Under the pieces are notes generated by a model. The model ran no database searches. It had not been told where the DNA came from and saw only the letters and a program-made list of their open reading frames with translations. From Gelria sp. Kuro-4 (GTDB taxonomy: Bacteria > Bacillota > DTU030 > DUMP01), in the NCBI RefSeq assembly GCF_019668485.1, contig NZ_AP024619.1, positions 1,487,001 to 1,551,000 of the forward strand: a stretch of 64,000 nt of DNA. The letters run 5' to 3'. Shown in pieces: positions 48,792 to 56,970 of this stretch. The position numbers and the translations under genes were made by a program. Positions within the stretch are counted from its first letter, which is position 1. Every line of letters begins with the position of its first letter.

Positions 48792-50053
48792 AGACGACGG
48801 GTGCGCGGCGCACCGAAGGAGCGCTGCTTTCCTCCGCCTTTGTCCTGGGCGGGCTGGCCTTTGCTGCGGTCTGGGCCGCTTCCCGGCCGCTGGAGCCGCT
48901 GGCCTGGCTGTACCCGCTGACCGTGTCGGTGGCGTTCTGGCTGGTGCACCTGGCGCTCGTCAAGCTGGACCTTACAGCCGACGAGTTGCTGCTGCCGCTC
49001 CTGGCGGTGCCGCTGCTTCTCTCGGTGGCCACTTTGTACCGCCTGGACCGTTGGAGCGCCTTCTGGCAGGTGGTGTGGGCGATACTGGGTCTGGGGCTGG
49101 CTCTGGCCGTGCCGGCGTTTCTTCCGGGTGTGGCGGGCCTCAAGCGGTGGTGGCCGGCCTTTCTTGTTCTGGGACTTGTTCTTTTGGCGGCAACGCTGCT
49201 TTTCGGTGTGGAGGTTTACGGGGCGCGCAGCTGGCTGGTGCTGGGGCCGGTGCGCTTCCAGCCTTCCGAGCCGGCCAAGGTGCTTTTCAGCCTTGCCCTG
49301 GCCGGCTACCTGGCAGGGCGCAAAGAGCTCCTTATGGTGCGCGGCTGGCGTCTCGGGCCCCTTACCCTGCCCCACCCGGCCTACTTCGGCCCCCTGCTTC
49401 TGGTGGTGCTCCTCGCCCTGGTGCTCATGGTGGGCCAGCGGGATTTGGGGACGGCGCTTCTTATGTTCGGCCTCTTTGCCTGTGAGCTTTATGTGGCGGC
49501 ACCGCGGCTGGATTACCTGCTCTTGGGCGCGGCGGCCCTCCTCGGCGGAGGCGCCATCGGTTACCGGCTGTTTGGACACGTCCGGGCCCGCATTGATGTC
49601 TGGCTGAACCCGTGGGCGCAAGCGAGCGGCCCCGGGTACCAGTTGGTGCAGTCGCTCCTGGCCATCAGCGCGGGCGGCCTCCTGGGTGCCGGCCTGGGCC
49701 AGGGGCAGCCGCTGCTCATTCCGGCCGTCACCACTGATCTCACCTTTGCCGCCTGGGCCGAGGAGACGGGGTTGGCCGGGTCGTTGGCGCTCCTGGCCGT
49801 GTACCTGCTCCTTACCGAGCGGGGCTTTCGCGCCGCACTCAGCAGCCGCGACAGCTTCTCGACCCTGGCCGGGGTGGGGATTTCCGGCCTTTTTGCCCTG
49901 CAGTCCCTGGTGATTTTAGGCGGCGCGTTACGCCTGATCCCCCTCACCGGGGTCACCCTGCCGCTTTTCAATTACGGGGGCAGCTCGCTGGTGAGCACGC
50001 TTGGCGGGTTCGGCCTTTTGCTGCTTATTTCAGCGGAGGGGCGGACGCCATGA
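48788..50053 (+). CDS. FtsW/RodA/SpoVE-family glycosyltransferase (SEDS)
   Basis: 421 residues with about 10-12 membrane helices. SEDS features include GARSWLVLGPVRFQPSEPAKV, the long loop and QRDLGTALLMFGLF, and the C-terminal LPLFNYGGSSLVSTLGGFGLLL. These polymerise lipid II together with a class B PBP; the PBP is the next gene. Whether it is division (FtsW) or elongation (RodA) type is not settled; the pknB cluster suggests RodA in actinobacteria. Confidence 0.93.
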   Translation: MKTTGARRTEGALLSSAFVLGGLAFAAVWAASRPLEPLAWLYPLTVSVAFWLVHLALVKLDLTADELLLPLLAVPLLLSVATLYRLDRWSAFWQVVWAILGLGLALAVPAFLPGVAGLKRWWPAFLVLGLVLLAATLLFGVEVYGARSWLVLGPVRFQPSEPAKVLFSLALAGYLAGRKELLMVRGWRLGPLTLPHPAYFGPLLLVVLLALVLMVGQRDLGTALLMFGLFACELYVAAPRLDYLLLGAAALLGGGAIGYRLFGHVRARIDVWLNPWAQASGPGYQLVQSLLAISAGGLLGAGLGQGQPLLIPAVTTDLTFAAWAEETGLAGSLALLAVYLLLTERGFRAALSSRDSFSTLAGVGISGLFALQSLVILGGALRLIPLTGVTLPLFNYGGSSLVSTLGGFGLLLLISAEGRTP

Positions 50054-51429
50054 AACGCAACATCAACTACCTGTTCCGGGCCCTGGTGGCGGCCTTCGCG
50101 GTGGTCACCCTGGTGCTCACCAACCTTACGGTCCTGCAGCGGGAAGAGCTGATGTCGGCTGCGGCCAACAGCCGTCGGCTGGCTGGGTGGGATAACCAGA
50201 GCCGGCGGGGAGGAATTTACGACCGCAGTGGCGAAGTTTTAGCCCAAACTGAATCTGCCGGCGGCCCGCGTCGCTACCGGGACAGCTGGGCCTTTGGACC
50301 GGTGCTCGGTTACCTTAACCCGCGGCTGGGCGCGAGCGGGGTGGAGGCGCGGTACGCGGCGGTGCTGACGGGCCGCCCGGCGGTGTGGTCGGCCCTGGGG
50401 CTGAGCTTCCCGCTGACCGGACGGGGCGAAGACTTGATCCTCACCGTGGATAGAGGTGTTCAGGAGGAGGCCATGCGCCTCCTGGCCGGGAAAAAGGGCG
50501 CTGCCGTGGTACTGGATCCACGCTCGGGCGCTGTGCTGGCACTGGCGAGCCGGCCGGCTTTCGACCCGGCGAGCGTGGCCCAGGAATGGGAAAAGATAAG
50601 CAAAGACGAGGATGCACCGCTGCTCAACCGGGCGACGCAGGGCCTCTACCCGCCGGGGTCTACGCTCAAGCTCCTTACCCTGGCCACGGTGCTCAGCCGG
50701 CAGCCGGCTGCCGGCGAGCAGCGCTACAATTGCCCCGGGAAGCTGGTTCTGCCCGGGTATACCGTGCATTGCCCGCGCGCCCACGGCGACGTGGATTTGG
50801 CTCAGGCGCTGGCGGTTTCGTGTAACGTCACCTTTGCCAAGCTGGGCCTGGCGGCGGGCAATCCAGCGCTGGCGGAAGAGGCGGAAAAAGCGGGTTTCAA
50901 CAAGGCGGTGCCCTTTGACCTGCCGACGGCGGTAAGTTCTTTTCCCCGGGGCAGGCCGGGCGCGGGAGAGACGGCCCAGCGCGCCATCGGCCAGGGCGAG
51001 GTACTGGCAACGCCGCTTACCATGGCACTCCTTACGGCCGGCATCGCCAACGGCGGGAGCATCATGCGCCCGTATCTGGTTCAGGAACGGCGGCTGGGCG
51101 CTTTGGTGGTGGATGACACCGTCCCGCAAAAGCTCAGTACGTTCGTTACCCCGGACACGGCGGCTGCCATCACCCGCATGATGGTGGGGGTGACACAGCA
51201 CGGGACCGGGCGCTCCGCGGCGCTGCCCGGGGTGGCGGTGGCCGGCAAGACTGGAACGGCGGAAAACCCCCACGGCGCGCCCCACGCCTGGTTTGTGGGC
51301 TTTGCGCCGGCGGAGGCGCCGCGGGTGGTGGTGGCGGTGATTGTGGAAAACGGCGGCAGCGGCGGGGGCGCGGCGGCGCCCATCGCGCGCCGGCTGCTGC
51401 AGACGGCCCTCGAGGTGGTGAGACAGTAA
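50050..51429 (+). CDS. Class B penicillin-binding protein (PbpA-like)
   Basis: 459-residue monofunctional transpeptidase with a single N-terminal membrane segment (about 11-28). Active-site motifs: SxxK as S204-T-L-K207 in YPPGSTLKLL, SxN at 257-259 (SCN), and KTG at 400-402 (AGKTGTAE). The short non-penicillin-binding domain fits mycobacterial PbpA. Overlaps the SEDS gene by 4 bp and ends 0 bp before pknB. The partner is the SEDS gene. Confidence 0.94.
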   Translation: MKRNINYLFRALVAAFAVVTLVLTNLTVLQREELMSAAANSRRLAGWDNQSRRGGIYDRSGEVLAQTESAGGPRRYRDSWAFGPVLGYLNPRLGASGVEARYAAVLTGRPAVWSALGLSFPLTGRGEDLILTVDRGVQEEAMRLLAGKKGAAVVLDPRSGAVLALASRPAFDPASVAQEWEKISKDEDAPLLNRATQGLYPPGSTLKLLTLATVLSRQPAAGEQRYNCPGKLVLPGYTVHCPRAHGDVDLAQALAVSCNVTFAKLGLAAGNPALAEEAEKAGFNKAVPFDLPTAVSSFPRGRPGAGETAQRAIGQGEVLATPLTMALLTAGIANGGSIMRPYLVQERRLGALVVDDTVPQKLSTFVTPDTAAAITRMMVGVTQHGTGRSAALPGVAVAGKTGTAENPHGAPHAWFVGFAPAEAPRVVVAVIVENGGSGGGAAAPIARRLLQTALEVVRQ

Positions 51430-53286
51430 ATGAGCGACGTTTTGGCGCACCGGTACGAGATGCTCGAGACGATCGGCGCGGGCGGCATGGCGGTAGTCAT
51501 GAAAGCCCACGACACGCTACTCGACCGGCTGGTGGCCATTAAGCTGCTGCGGGACCAATATGCCGCCAATCAGGAGTTCCTGGACCGCTTCAAGCGCGAG
51601 GCGCGGGCGGCAGCGCGCTTGTCCCATCCGAACATCGTCTTGATTTACGACGTGGGGCAAGAGGGAGACAAACAGTTCATCGTGATGGAGTACGTCCAGG
51701 GACAGAACCTAAAGGACTACCTGCGCCGCCAGGGGCCGCTCCCGCCCCGGACGGTGGCGGAAATCGGGCGGCAGATCGCCGGGGCGTTGGCACATGCCCA
51801 CCAGCGTGGCATTATCCACCGCGATATCAAGCCACACAACATTTTAATGACCCCGGAGGGCCAGGTGAAGGTGACGGATTTCGGCATCGCCCGCGCAGCC
51901 GCCGCCTCCAGCCTTACCGAAACCGGTGTGGTCTTGGGTTCTGTTCACTACTTTTCCCCGGAACAGGCCCGGGGGGCAGCGGTGGACAGCCGCTCGGACA
52001 TTTACGCCCTGGGTGTGGTACTCTACGAACTCCTTACGGGCCGGCTTCCCTTTGAGGGCGATTCCCCCATTGCCATTGCCTTGCGGCACCTGGATTCCGA
52101 CGCGCCGCGCCCCGGCGAGGTGCGCCCGGACGTGCCGCCGGAGCTCGAGCGCATTGTTATGAAGGCCATGGCGCGGGACCCGGCGGAACGGTTCCAAACG
52201 GCCGGCGAGCTCAAGCTGGCCCTGGAGACCTTTTTAGGCACGGCGCTCCCGGTGGACGAGCCGACCCGCGTCCTGCGGTCGCCGGCGACTGCCCTGCCGG
52301 CCGAGCGGGAGGTGGCCGTGCCGAAACGGCGCGGCGGTCTTCTCTGGGCGGTGGCGGTGCTGCTCTTTTTGGCCGTCTTGGGAGGAGGAATGCTGGCTTT
52401 CCGCTCCTACTTCCTGGTGCCGGTGGTTAAGGTGCCGGACGTGGTGGGGAAAAGCGCGGCAGAGGCGCGGCGATTGATCGAGGAGAAGGGCCTGGTGTAC
52501 AAGATCCTGCGCTCCGAGTACAGCGACAAGGCGCCGGACACGGTGCTGGCCCAGGATCCGGAGGCGGGCACACCGCGCAAGAGCGGCGTGGGTGAAACCG
52601 TGAGCGTGGTGCTGAGCCGGGGACCGGAAAAGGCGGAGGTGCCGGACGTGCGCGGGCAAACGCGCGCCGCCGCCGAGGCGGCCCTCACCGAGCGGAAACT
52701 GGTGTTGGGCACAGTGCGGGAGGAGTACGACGCGGTGACGCCCGCCGGACTGGTGGTGAGCCAGGAACCCGCACCCAAGGCCCAGGTGGGGCCGGGAAGT
52801 CGGGTCTCCATCGTGGTATCGCTGGGTCCGCCGCCCATGAACCGCATCTTGCCGGACTTTGAAGGCCAGGACCTGGATAAGGTAATAAAGGCGCTGCAAA
52901 GCCTTCATTTGAAGGAGGGCCAAATTACCCAGGAGCCCAGCAACATCTTCAGCGCCGGCAAGGTGATCCGGACGGACCCGCCGGCGCAGGCAGAGGTGGC
53001 CGAAGGCAGCAGCGTGGACCTGGTGGTGAGCCAGGGCCCGCCGCCGGAGCCCCAGCCGCAAAAGACCACCTATAACCTCAAGTTTACGGTGCCGGATGGG
53101 CCGCCGCTCCAGCTGGTGGAGGTGTGGGTGGTGGAAGGTCAAGACAGCCGGCGAAAATATCGGCAGCGCCTGGCCCCGGGCACAACGGTGGAGCTGGCCC
53201 TGGATGTGAACACCCCGGGCACAGTGCGGGTGATCATTGACGGCCGTGTCTGGAAGGAGTATCCGGTGGGTGGCGGTGGACAGTAA
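51430..53286 (+). CDS. Serine/threonine protein kinase with PASTA domains (PknB/PrkC)
   Basis: 618 residues. Kinase domain (1 to about 265): glycine loop GAGGMAVV, K38, HRDIKPHN with D132, DFG at 150-152. Membrane segment about 303-325. Three extracellular PASTA repeats (about 333-535: VPDVVGKSAAEARRLI, VPDVRGQTRAAAEAAL, LPDFEGQDLDKVIKAL), then a roughly 75-residue C-terminal beta-rich domain. It senses peptidoglycan fragments or lipid II and regulates wall growth and spore germination. ATG directly after the PBP stop. Confidence 0.96.
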   Translation: MSDVLAHRYEMLETIGAGGMAVVMKAHDTLLDRLVAIKLLRDQYAANQEFLDRFKREARAAARLSHPNIVLIYDVGQEGDKQFIVMEYVQGQNLKDYLRRQGPLPPRTVAEIGRQIAGALAHAHQRGIIHRDIKPHNILMTPEGQVKVTDFGIARAAAASSLTETGVVLGSVHYFSPEQARGAAVDSRSDIYALGVVLYELLTGRLPFEGDSPIAIALRHLDSDAPRPGEVRPDVPPELERIVMKAMARDPAERFQTAGELKLALETFLGTALPVDEPTRVLRSPATALPAEREVAVPKRRGGLLWAVAVLLFLAVLGGGMLAFRSYFLVPVVKVPDVVGKSAAEARRLIEEKGLVYKILRSEYSDKAPDTVLAQDPEAGTPRKSGVGETVSVVLSRGPEKAEVPDVRGQTRAAAEAALTERKLVLGTVREEYDAVTPAGLVVSQEPAPKAQVGPGSRVSIVVSLGPPPMNRILPDFEGQDLDKVIKALQSLHLKEGQITQEPSNIFSAGKVIRTDPPAQAEVAEGSSVDLVVSQGPPPEPQPQKTTYNLKFTVPDGPPLQLVEVWVVEGQDSRRKYRQRLAPGTTVELALDVNTPGTVRVIIDGRVWKEYPVGGGGQ

Positions 53287-54163
53287 ACGCGGCATCGTTG
53301 TGCGAGCGGTGGGCGGTTTCTTCTTCGTCGCCTGTCAGGACACGACGTACCGCTGTGTTATCAAAGGAACCCTCAAGAAAAGGCAAGAGGTGCTCGTGGG
53401 CGACCGGGTGGTGCTGAGGCCCACGGCACCGGGAGAAGGGCTGGTTGTTGCCCTTGAACCGCGAACGCTGCGCCTGGTACGCCCGCCGGTGGCCAATGTG
53501 GACAAAGCACTGGTGGTTTTTGCAGCGCGAACCCCCGCCCCCAGCTTCTCTTTACTGGACCGCATTTTGGTCCAGGTGGAGGCGGCAGGAATCAGGCCCG
53601 CCATGTGCCTCAACAAAGTGGATCTGGCTGCAGGCCCGGACGAGGTGGAACAGCTTCTTTGGCCCTACCGCCTGGCGGGTTACGCCACCTACGCGGTGAG
53701 CAGCAGAACCGGCCTTAACATTGACACGGTGGCCCGGGAGCTGGCCGGCGCGGTTACGGTGCTGGCCGGGCAGTCGGGGGTGGGTAAGTCCAGCCTCATC
53801 AATGCCGTGGCGCCCGGTCTGAAGCTTACCACCGGGCAGGTGAGCGAACGCACCGCGCGCGGCCGGCACACCACGCGGCGGGTGGAGCTTTTGCCGCTGC
53901 CTCAAGGCGGCTGGGTGGCGGACACGCCCGGATTCAGCTCCTTGGAACTCCCTGCCGTAGAAGTGGACGAGCTGGTGTACCTGTTCCCCGAGCTGGGGGC
54001 CTATGCCCCCGCCTGTCGTTTCCCCGGTTGTCGGCACGAGGAGGAGCCCGACTGCGCCGTGCGAGCGGCCGCGGCAGTCGGCAAGGTTGCCCCCAGCCGC
54101 CTGGCCTCCTACCGGGAGATGGCACAGGAACTGAGGGAACGAAGGAGGAAAAACAGATGGTAA
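53270..54163 (+). CDS. rsgA: Ribosome small subunit-dependent GTPase A
   Basis: 297-residue circularly permuted GTPase for late 30S assembly. N-terminal OB fold, G4 NKVD before G1 GQSGVGKSSLIN and G3 DTPGFSS, and a C-terminal zinc finger (CRFPGCRHEEEPDC). It starts inside pknB (GTG 53270, SD AAGGAG at 10 nt); a TTG at 53237 has no SD. Corresponds to cpgA in B. subtilis. Ends 7 bp into rpe. Confidence 0.95.
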   Translation: MAVDSKRGIVVRAVGGFFFVACQDTTYRCVIKGTLKKRQEVLVGDRVVLRPTAPGEGLVVALEPRTLRLVRPPVANVDKALVVFAARTPAPSFSLLDRILVQVEAAGIRPAMCLNKVDLAAGPDEVEQLLWPYRLAGYATYAVSSRTGLNIDTVARELAGAVTVLAGQSGVGKSSLINAVAPGLKLTTGQVSERTARGRHTTRRVELLPLPQGGWVADTPGFSSLELPAVEVDELVYLFPELGAYAPACRFPGCRHEEEPDCAVRAAAAVGKVAPSRLASYREMAQELRERRRKNRW

Positions 54164-54828
54164 AGATTGCGCCCTCGCTCTTGGCGGCGGACTTCGCCGC
54201 CCTGGGTGCGGAGGCGGCACGAGCGGAGGCGGCGGGGGCCGACCTGCTGCACCTGGACATCATGGACGGCCACTTTGTTCCCAACATCTCCTTCGGGCCC
54301 CAGGCGGTCCGGGCGATCCGGCAGCATACCCGCCTGCCCCTGGACGTTCACCTGATGATCACCAGGCCGGATGAATACCTGGCGGAGTTTGCGGCGGCGG
54401 GCGCCGACATCATCTCCGTGCATGCGGAAACCTGCCTGCACCTCAGCCGGACGCTCCAAAGAATCCGGGAACTCGGTAAGGTGCCGGCGGTGGCGCTGAA
54501 CCCGGCGACGCCGCTCACGGTTCTGGAGTATGTGCTGGACCTGACGGGTCTCATTCTTCTTATGACGGTGAATCCCGGCTTCGGCGGGCAACAGTTCCTC
54601 CCGGCGGTGCTGCCTAAAATCGCGGCGCTGGCCACTTTGCTCAAAGAACGCAGCCGGGCGATCCCCATTGAAGTGGACGGCGGCATCAATGCCGCCACCG
54701 CCCGGCCGGCGGTGCAGGCGGGGGCCGGGGTGCTGGTGGCCGGTTCGGCTGTGTTCGGGCAGGCGGACCTCCAGGCGGCGGTGGCCGGCTTAAGAAGGGC
54801 CGCCGCCGGGGAGGGCGCCGGCCGATGA
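54157..54828 (+). CDS. rpe: Ribulose-phosphate 3-epimerase
   Basis: 223-residue TIM-barrel enzyme interconverting ribulose-5-P and xylulose-5-P. Signatures: APSLLAADFA, LDIMDGHFVPN, DVHLM, MTVNPGFGGQ and EVDGGI. ATG 54157 with SD GAAGGAGGA, overlapping rsgA by 7 bp. It ends 4 bp into thiN. Confidence 0.97.
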   Translation: MVKIAPSLLAADFAALGAEAARAEAAGADLLHLDIMDGHFVPNISFGPQAVRAIRQHTRLPLDVHLMITRPDEYLAEFAAAGADIISVHAETCLHLSRTLQRIRELGKVPAVALNPATPLTVLEYVLDLTGLILLMTVNPGFGGQQFLPAVLPKIAALATLLKERSRAIPIEVDGGINAATARPAVQAGAGVLVAGSAVFGQADLQAAVAGLRRAAAGEGAGR

Positions 54829-55463
54829 GGGCTACGGTGGTGGCGTTCGGCGGCAGGGTGGATGAGCGCGTCCGTCCCTACCTGGAGGCAGCCGACATGA
54901 TAGTTGCGGCCGATGGCGGGGCGGCGGCTCTGCTGGCGCTGGGGATGGTCCCCCAGGTGGCCGTGGGCGATTTCGACTCGCTGGCGCAGGAAGCGCGCGA
55001 GCGTCTCATAAGCCTGGGTTGCCCGCTGGTGCGGGTACGCCCGGAAAAGGATGAGACCGATACCGAGCTGGCCGTACGCTGCGCGCTGGAGCAGGGCGCC
55101 AGTTCCATAACCCTCCTGGGGGGTATCGGGTCCCGCCTGGACCACACCTGGGCTAACCTGGTGCTTCTGGCCCGGCTGGCGCAGCGGGGAATTGAGGCCC
55201 AGGCCGTTACTCCTCCCCTTACAGTGCACGCCACCGGCAGCCGGTTGACCATCTGTGGGCGGCCGGGTGACACCGTTTCCGTGTTCCCCGTTTTCGGCAG
55301 CGCCGTGGGGGTTACCGAGGAGGGTTTTAAGTACGCCTTGAACGACCGTACCCTGAAGGACTCCGACATTCTAGGCGTAAGTAACGAACTCAGCAGCCGC
55401 GAGGGAAGGATCACGGTAAGAAGCGGCGTGCTCCTGGTTTTTCATTACCGGCAGGAGGAGTGA
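54825..55463 (+). CDS. thiN: Thiamine pyrophosphokinase
   Basis: 212 residues; phosphorylates thiamine to the diphosphate. Family motifs: AADGGAAALLALG, VGDFDS and EKDETDTELAVR, and LGGIGSRLDH; C-terminal beta-domain with EGFKYAL. ATG overlaps the rpe stop. It is the yloS counterpart. A strong terminator follows. Confidence 0.95.
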   Translation: MRATVVAFGGRVDERVRPYLEAADMIVAADGGAAALLALGMVPQVAVGDFDSLAQEARERLISLGCPLVRVRPEKDETDTELAVRCALEQGASSITLLGGIGSRLDHTWANLVLLARLAQRGIEAQAVTPPLTVHATGSRLTICGRPGDTVSVFPVFGSAVGVTEEGFKYALNDRTLKDSDILGVSNELSSREGRITVRSGVLLVFHYRQEE

Positions 55464-55467
55464 AGGC

Positions 55468-55494
55468 AAAAAGCCCGGGCGAACCGGGCTTTTT
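55468..55494 (+). terminator. Terminator after thiN
   Basis: AAAAAGCCCGG and CCGGGCTTTTT, 11-bp stem, 5-nt loop, then TCTTTT. It closes the operon that starts upstream of fhaA. Confidence 0.92.
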
Positions 55495-55586
55495 CTTTTG
55501 GCGCGCCGAGGAGCCAAATCCAGGAGGCGGGAATATAATGTAACAAATCCAGGGGGGTGCTAGTACCAAAGGGGGGTGGTAAGGAG

Positions 55587-55748
55587 GTGAGACGGCGCAC
55601 GCGTTTCCGGATCAAGATCGTGGGAGGAATACTAGCGGCGGGCGGGGCCATCATCTTCGCCCTGGCCATCCCCGGTTGGCTCTGGACAATGCTCTTGGGA
55701 CTTACCTTGGCCGCGCTGGGAGGGTATCTCTTTGTCAGGTCTGGTTAA
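55587..55748 (+). CDS. Small two-helix membrane protein upstream of spoVM
   Basis: 53 residues: a basic N-terminus (RRRTRFRIK), two hydrophobic segments (about 10-28 and 30-47). GTG at 55587 is 10 nt after GGGGGG; a GTG at 55557 is possible but has poor spacing. A TATAAT at 55534-55539 could be its -10. It lies 12 bp before spoVM and may be cotranscribed. No family name is recognised. Confidence 0.6.
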   Translation: MRRRTRFRIKIVGGILAAGGAIIFALAIPGWLWTMLLGLTLAALGGYLFVRSG

Positions 55749-55760
55749 GGAGGGAGCAAA

Positions 55761-55844
55761 ATGCGTATCCATGTGATCCGGGTGCCCAAGTTTCTCGGCA
55801 GCATCCTTATGGGCCTGCTCAGCGTGTTTCACCGCGGCGAATGA
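55761..55844 (+). CDS. spoVM: Stage V sporulation protein M
   Basis: 27-residue peptide, easily missed. Its sequence (start MRIHVIRVPKFLGSIL) matches B. subtilis SpoVM at the key PKFLG, with a following amphipathic helix and a charged end (FHRGE). SpoVM sits on the convex forespore membrane and anchors SpoIVA for the coat. ATG with SD AAGGAGGGAG at 6-7 nt. The position between thiN and rpmB is the same as in B. subtilis. Confidence 0.92.
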   Translation: MRIHVIRVPKFLGSILMGLLSVFHRGE

Positions 55845-55894
55845 AGGTGTGCTAGGCCTCCTGGGGGGTGAGACGGGGAAGGGAGAGAAGGAAG

Positions 55895-56065
55895 GTGGGT
55901 GAAAGGCTCCTCTGCAAAACCAGCGGCTACCGGCTGGTCGACACAGCATACCGGCGCTTGATCCTTTATGAGGTGCTGCTGGCGGAGATCAACCAGATTT
56001 ACCGTAAAATAGAGACTGACAATGTCAAAGAGGTTTACTACAAGCTCGAGGTTACCGGTCAGTGA
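55895..56065 (+). CDS. Small hypothetical protein after spoVM
   Basis: 56 residues, no membrane segment, with a helical middle (TAYRRLILYEVLLAEINQIYRKIETD). GTG 55895 preceded by GGGAGAGAAGG; spacing tight. Overlaps a terminator at its 3' end. Nothing recognised; base and codon use agree with the neighbours. It may belong to the spoVM transcript. Confidence 0.55.
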   Translation: MGERLLCKTSGYRLVDTAYRRLILYEVLLAEINQIYRKIETDNVKEVYYKLEVTGQ

Positions 56066-56081
56066 AAGGTAACCTCCTTTT
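56048..56081 (+). terminator. Terminator after the small hypothetical gene
   Basis: GAGGTTACC (56048-56056) pairs with GGTAACCTC (56068-56076), then CTTTT. The left arm is inside the coding sequence. Confidence 0.8.
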
Positions 56082-56094
56082 CCATTTTTAGGGA

Positions 56095-56123
56095 TTGCTC
56101 TACCTGGTCAGAGGTGCTACAAT
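56095..56123 (+). promoter_or_regulatory. Promoter of the FlK-like thioesterase gene
   Basis: TTGCTC (56095-56100), 17-bp spacer, TACAAT (56118-56123), 36 bp before the ATG. Confidence 0.65.
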
Positions 56124-56159
56124 ATTAACATAAAATACTGTAACGGGGAGGGGCGAAGC

Positions 56160-56585
56160 ATGGCTGTGCTGCAGCTTTCACCCGGAATAAGCGCCGTCGT
56201 GCAGAAACGGGTCACCGAGGCCGACACCGCCCTTCACTTCGGCAGTGGTGCGTTAAAGACCATGTTCGCCACGCCGGTCCTGGCGGCGCTGGTGATTGAG
56301 GCCGCGGTCAAGGCCGTCGACGCTGAGTTGCCTGAGGGTCTGGTAACGGTAGGAACAGGGCTTGAAATCCGGCACACCGCGCCCACGCCCCAAGGGCTAA
56401 CGGTTACTGTCCAGGCTGTTCTGGAAAAAGTGCAGGATAACCGGCTTTTTTTCCGTTTCCGGGCCTACGATGAGATGGGAGAAATTGGGCACGGCACTCA
56501 TCAACGGGCTGTTGTTAGCCTGAGCGGGATCCTGGCCCACGCTGCGGCCCGGCGCGAACGCCTGGAAGGGGAGAAGAAGAAATAA
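56160..56585 (+). CDS. FlK-like hotdog thioesterase
   Basis: 141-residue hotdog-fold protein related to fluoroacetyl-CoA thioesterase. The FlK-type catalytic set is visible as Thr in FATPVLAALVIEAA, Glu in the same helix, and His in EIRHTAPTP. Real substrates of most members are unknown; it could hydrolyse short acyl-CoA. ATG with SD GGGGAGGGG. Own promoter; shares a terminator with the convergent rpmB. Confidence 0.87.
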   Translation: MAVLQLSPGISAVVQKRVTEADTALHFGSGALKTMFATPVLAALVIEAAVKAVDAELPEGLVTVGTGLEIRHTAPTPQGLTVTVQAVLEKVQDNRLFFRFRAYDEMGEIGHGTHQRAVVSLSGILAHAAARRERLEGEKKK

Positions 56586-56604
56586 AAGCGCACTAGGCGC
56601 TTTT
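56584..56604. terminator. Bidirectional terminator between thioesterase gene and rpmB
   Basis: AAAAGCGC / GCGCTTTT with a short loop; T-runs at the end on both strands. It overlaps the stop of each gene. Confidence 0.85.
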
Positions 56605-56794
56605 ACAGTGCTCGCTTGACTTTTCCAGACCGGAGGCACCGGGTGCACACATTAACCCGCTGCGGGGTTCCATCCACCAGGATCTTCACCCGCTGAATGT
56701 TCGGCCGCCAGGGCCGTTTGGTGCGAATATGCGAGTGGCTCACCTGCAACCCCATCTGCCTTTGCTTACCGCAAACAAAACACACTTTGGCCAC
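56603..56794 (-). CDS. rpmB: 50S ribosomal protein L28
   Basis: 63 residues. MAKVCFVCGK with SHSHIRTKRPWRPNIQ and VCTRCLRSGKV. Two CxxC pairs show the zinc-binding (C+) form. ATG with a normal SD (GGAGGTG). Always on the opposite strand to yloU-yloV in this region of Firmicutes. Confidence 0.97.
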   Translation of the reverse strand: MAKVCFVCGKQRQMGLQVSHSHIRTKRPWRPNIQRVKILVDGTPQRVNVCTRCLRSGKVKRAL

Positions 56795-56846
56795 GTTTTC
56801 ACCTCCGGAATTTGCTCGCGCTTAGGGGGCCAAGGCCCATAAAAGA

Positions 56847-56875
56847 ATTCTAGCACAGGAAAACGAACTCCGCAA
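56847..56875 (-). promoter_or_regulatory. Promoter of rpmB
   Basis: Minus strand TTGCGG (56875-56870), 17-bp spacer, TAGAAT (56852-56847), 52 bp before the ATG. Confidence 0.7.
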
Positions 56876-56970
56876 GGGGCGGGTTGGCTCCCGCAAGTCG
56901 AGAGGGGGGATGCCGGGGAGGAAAGACTGGTTCCGGAGGCCTTAAGCCGAGAAAGGGGAGGGGAAAGAAC

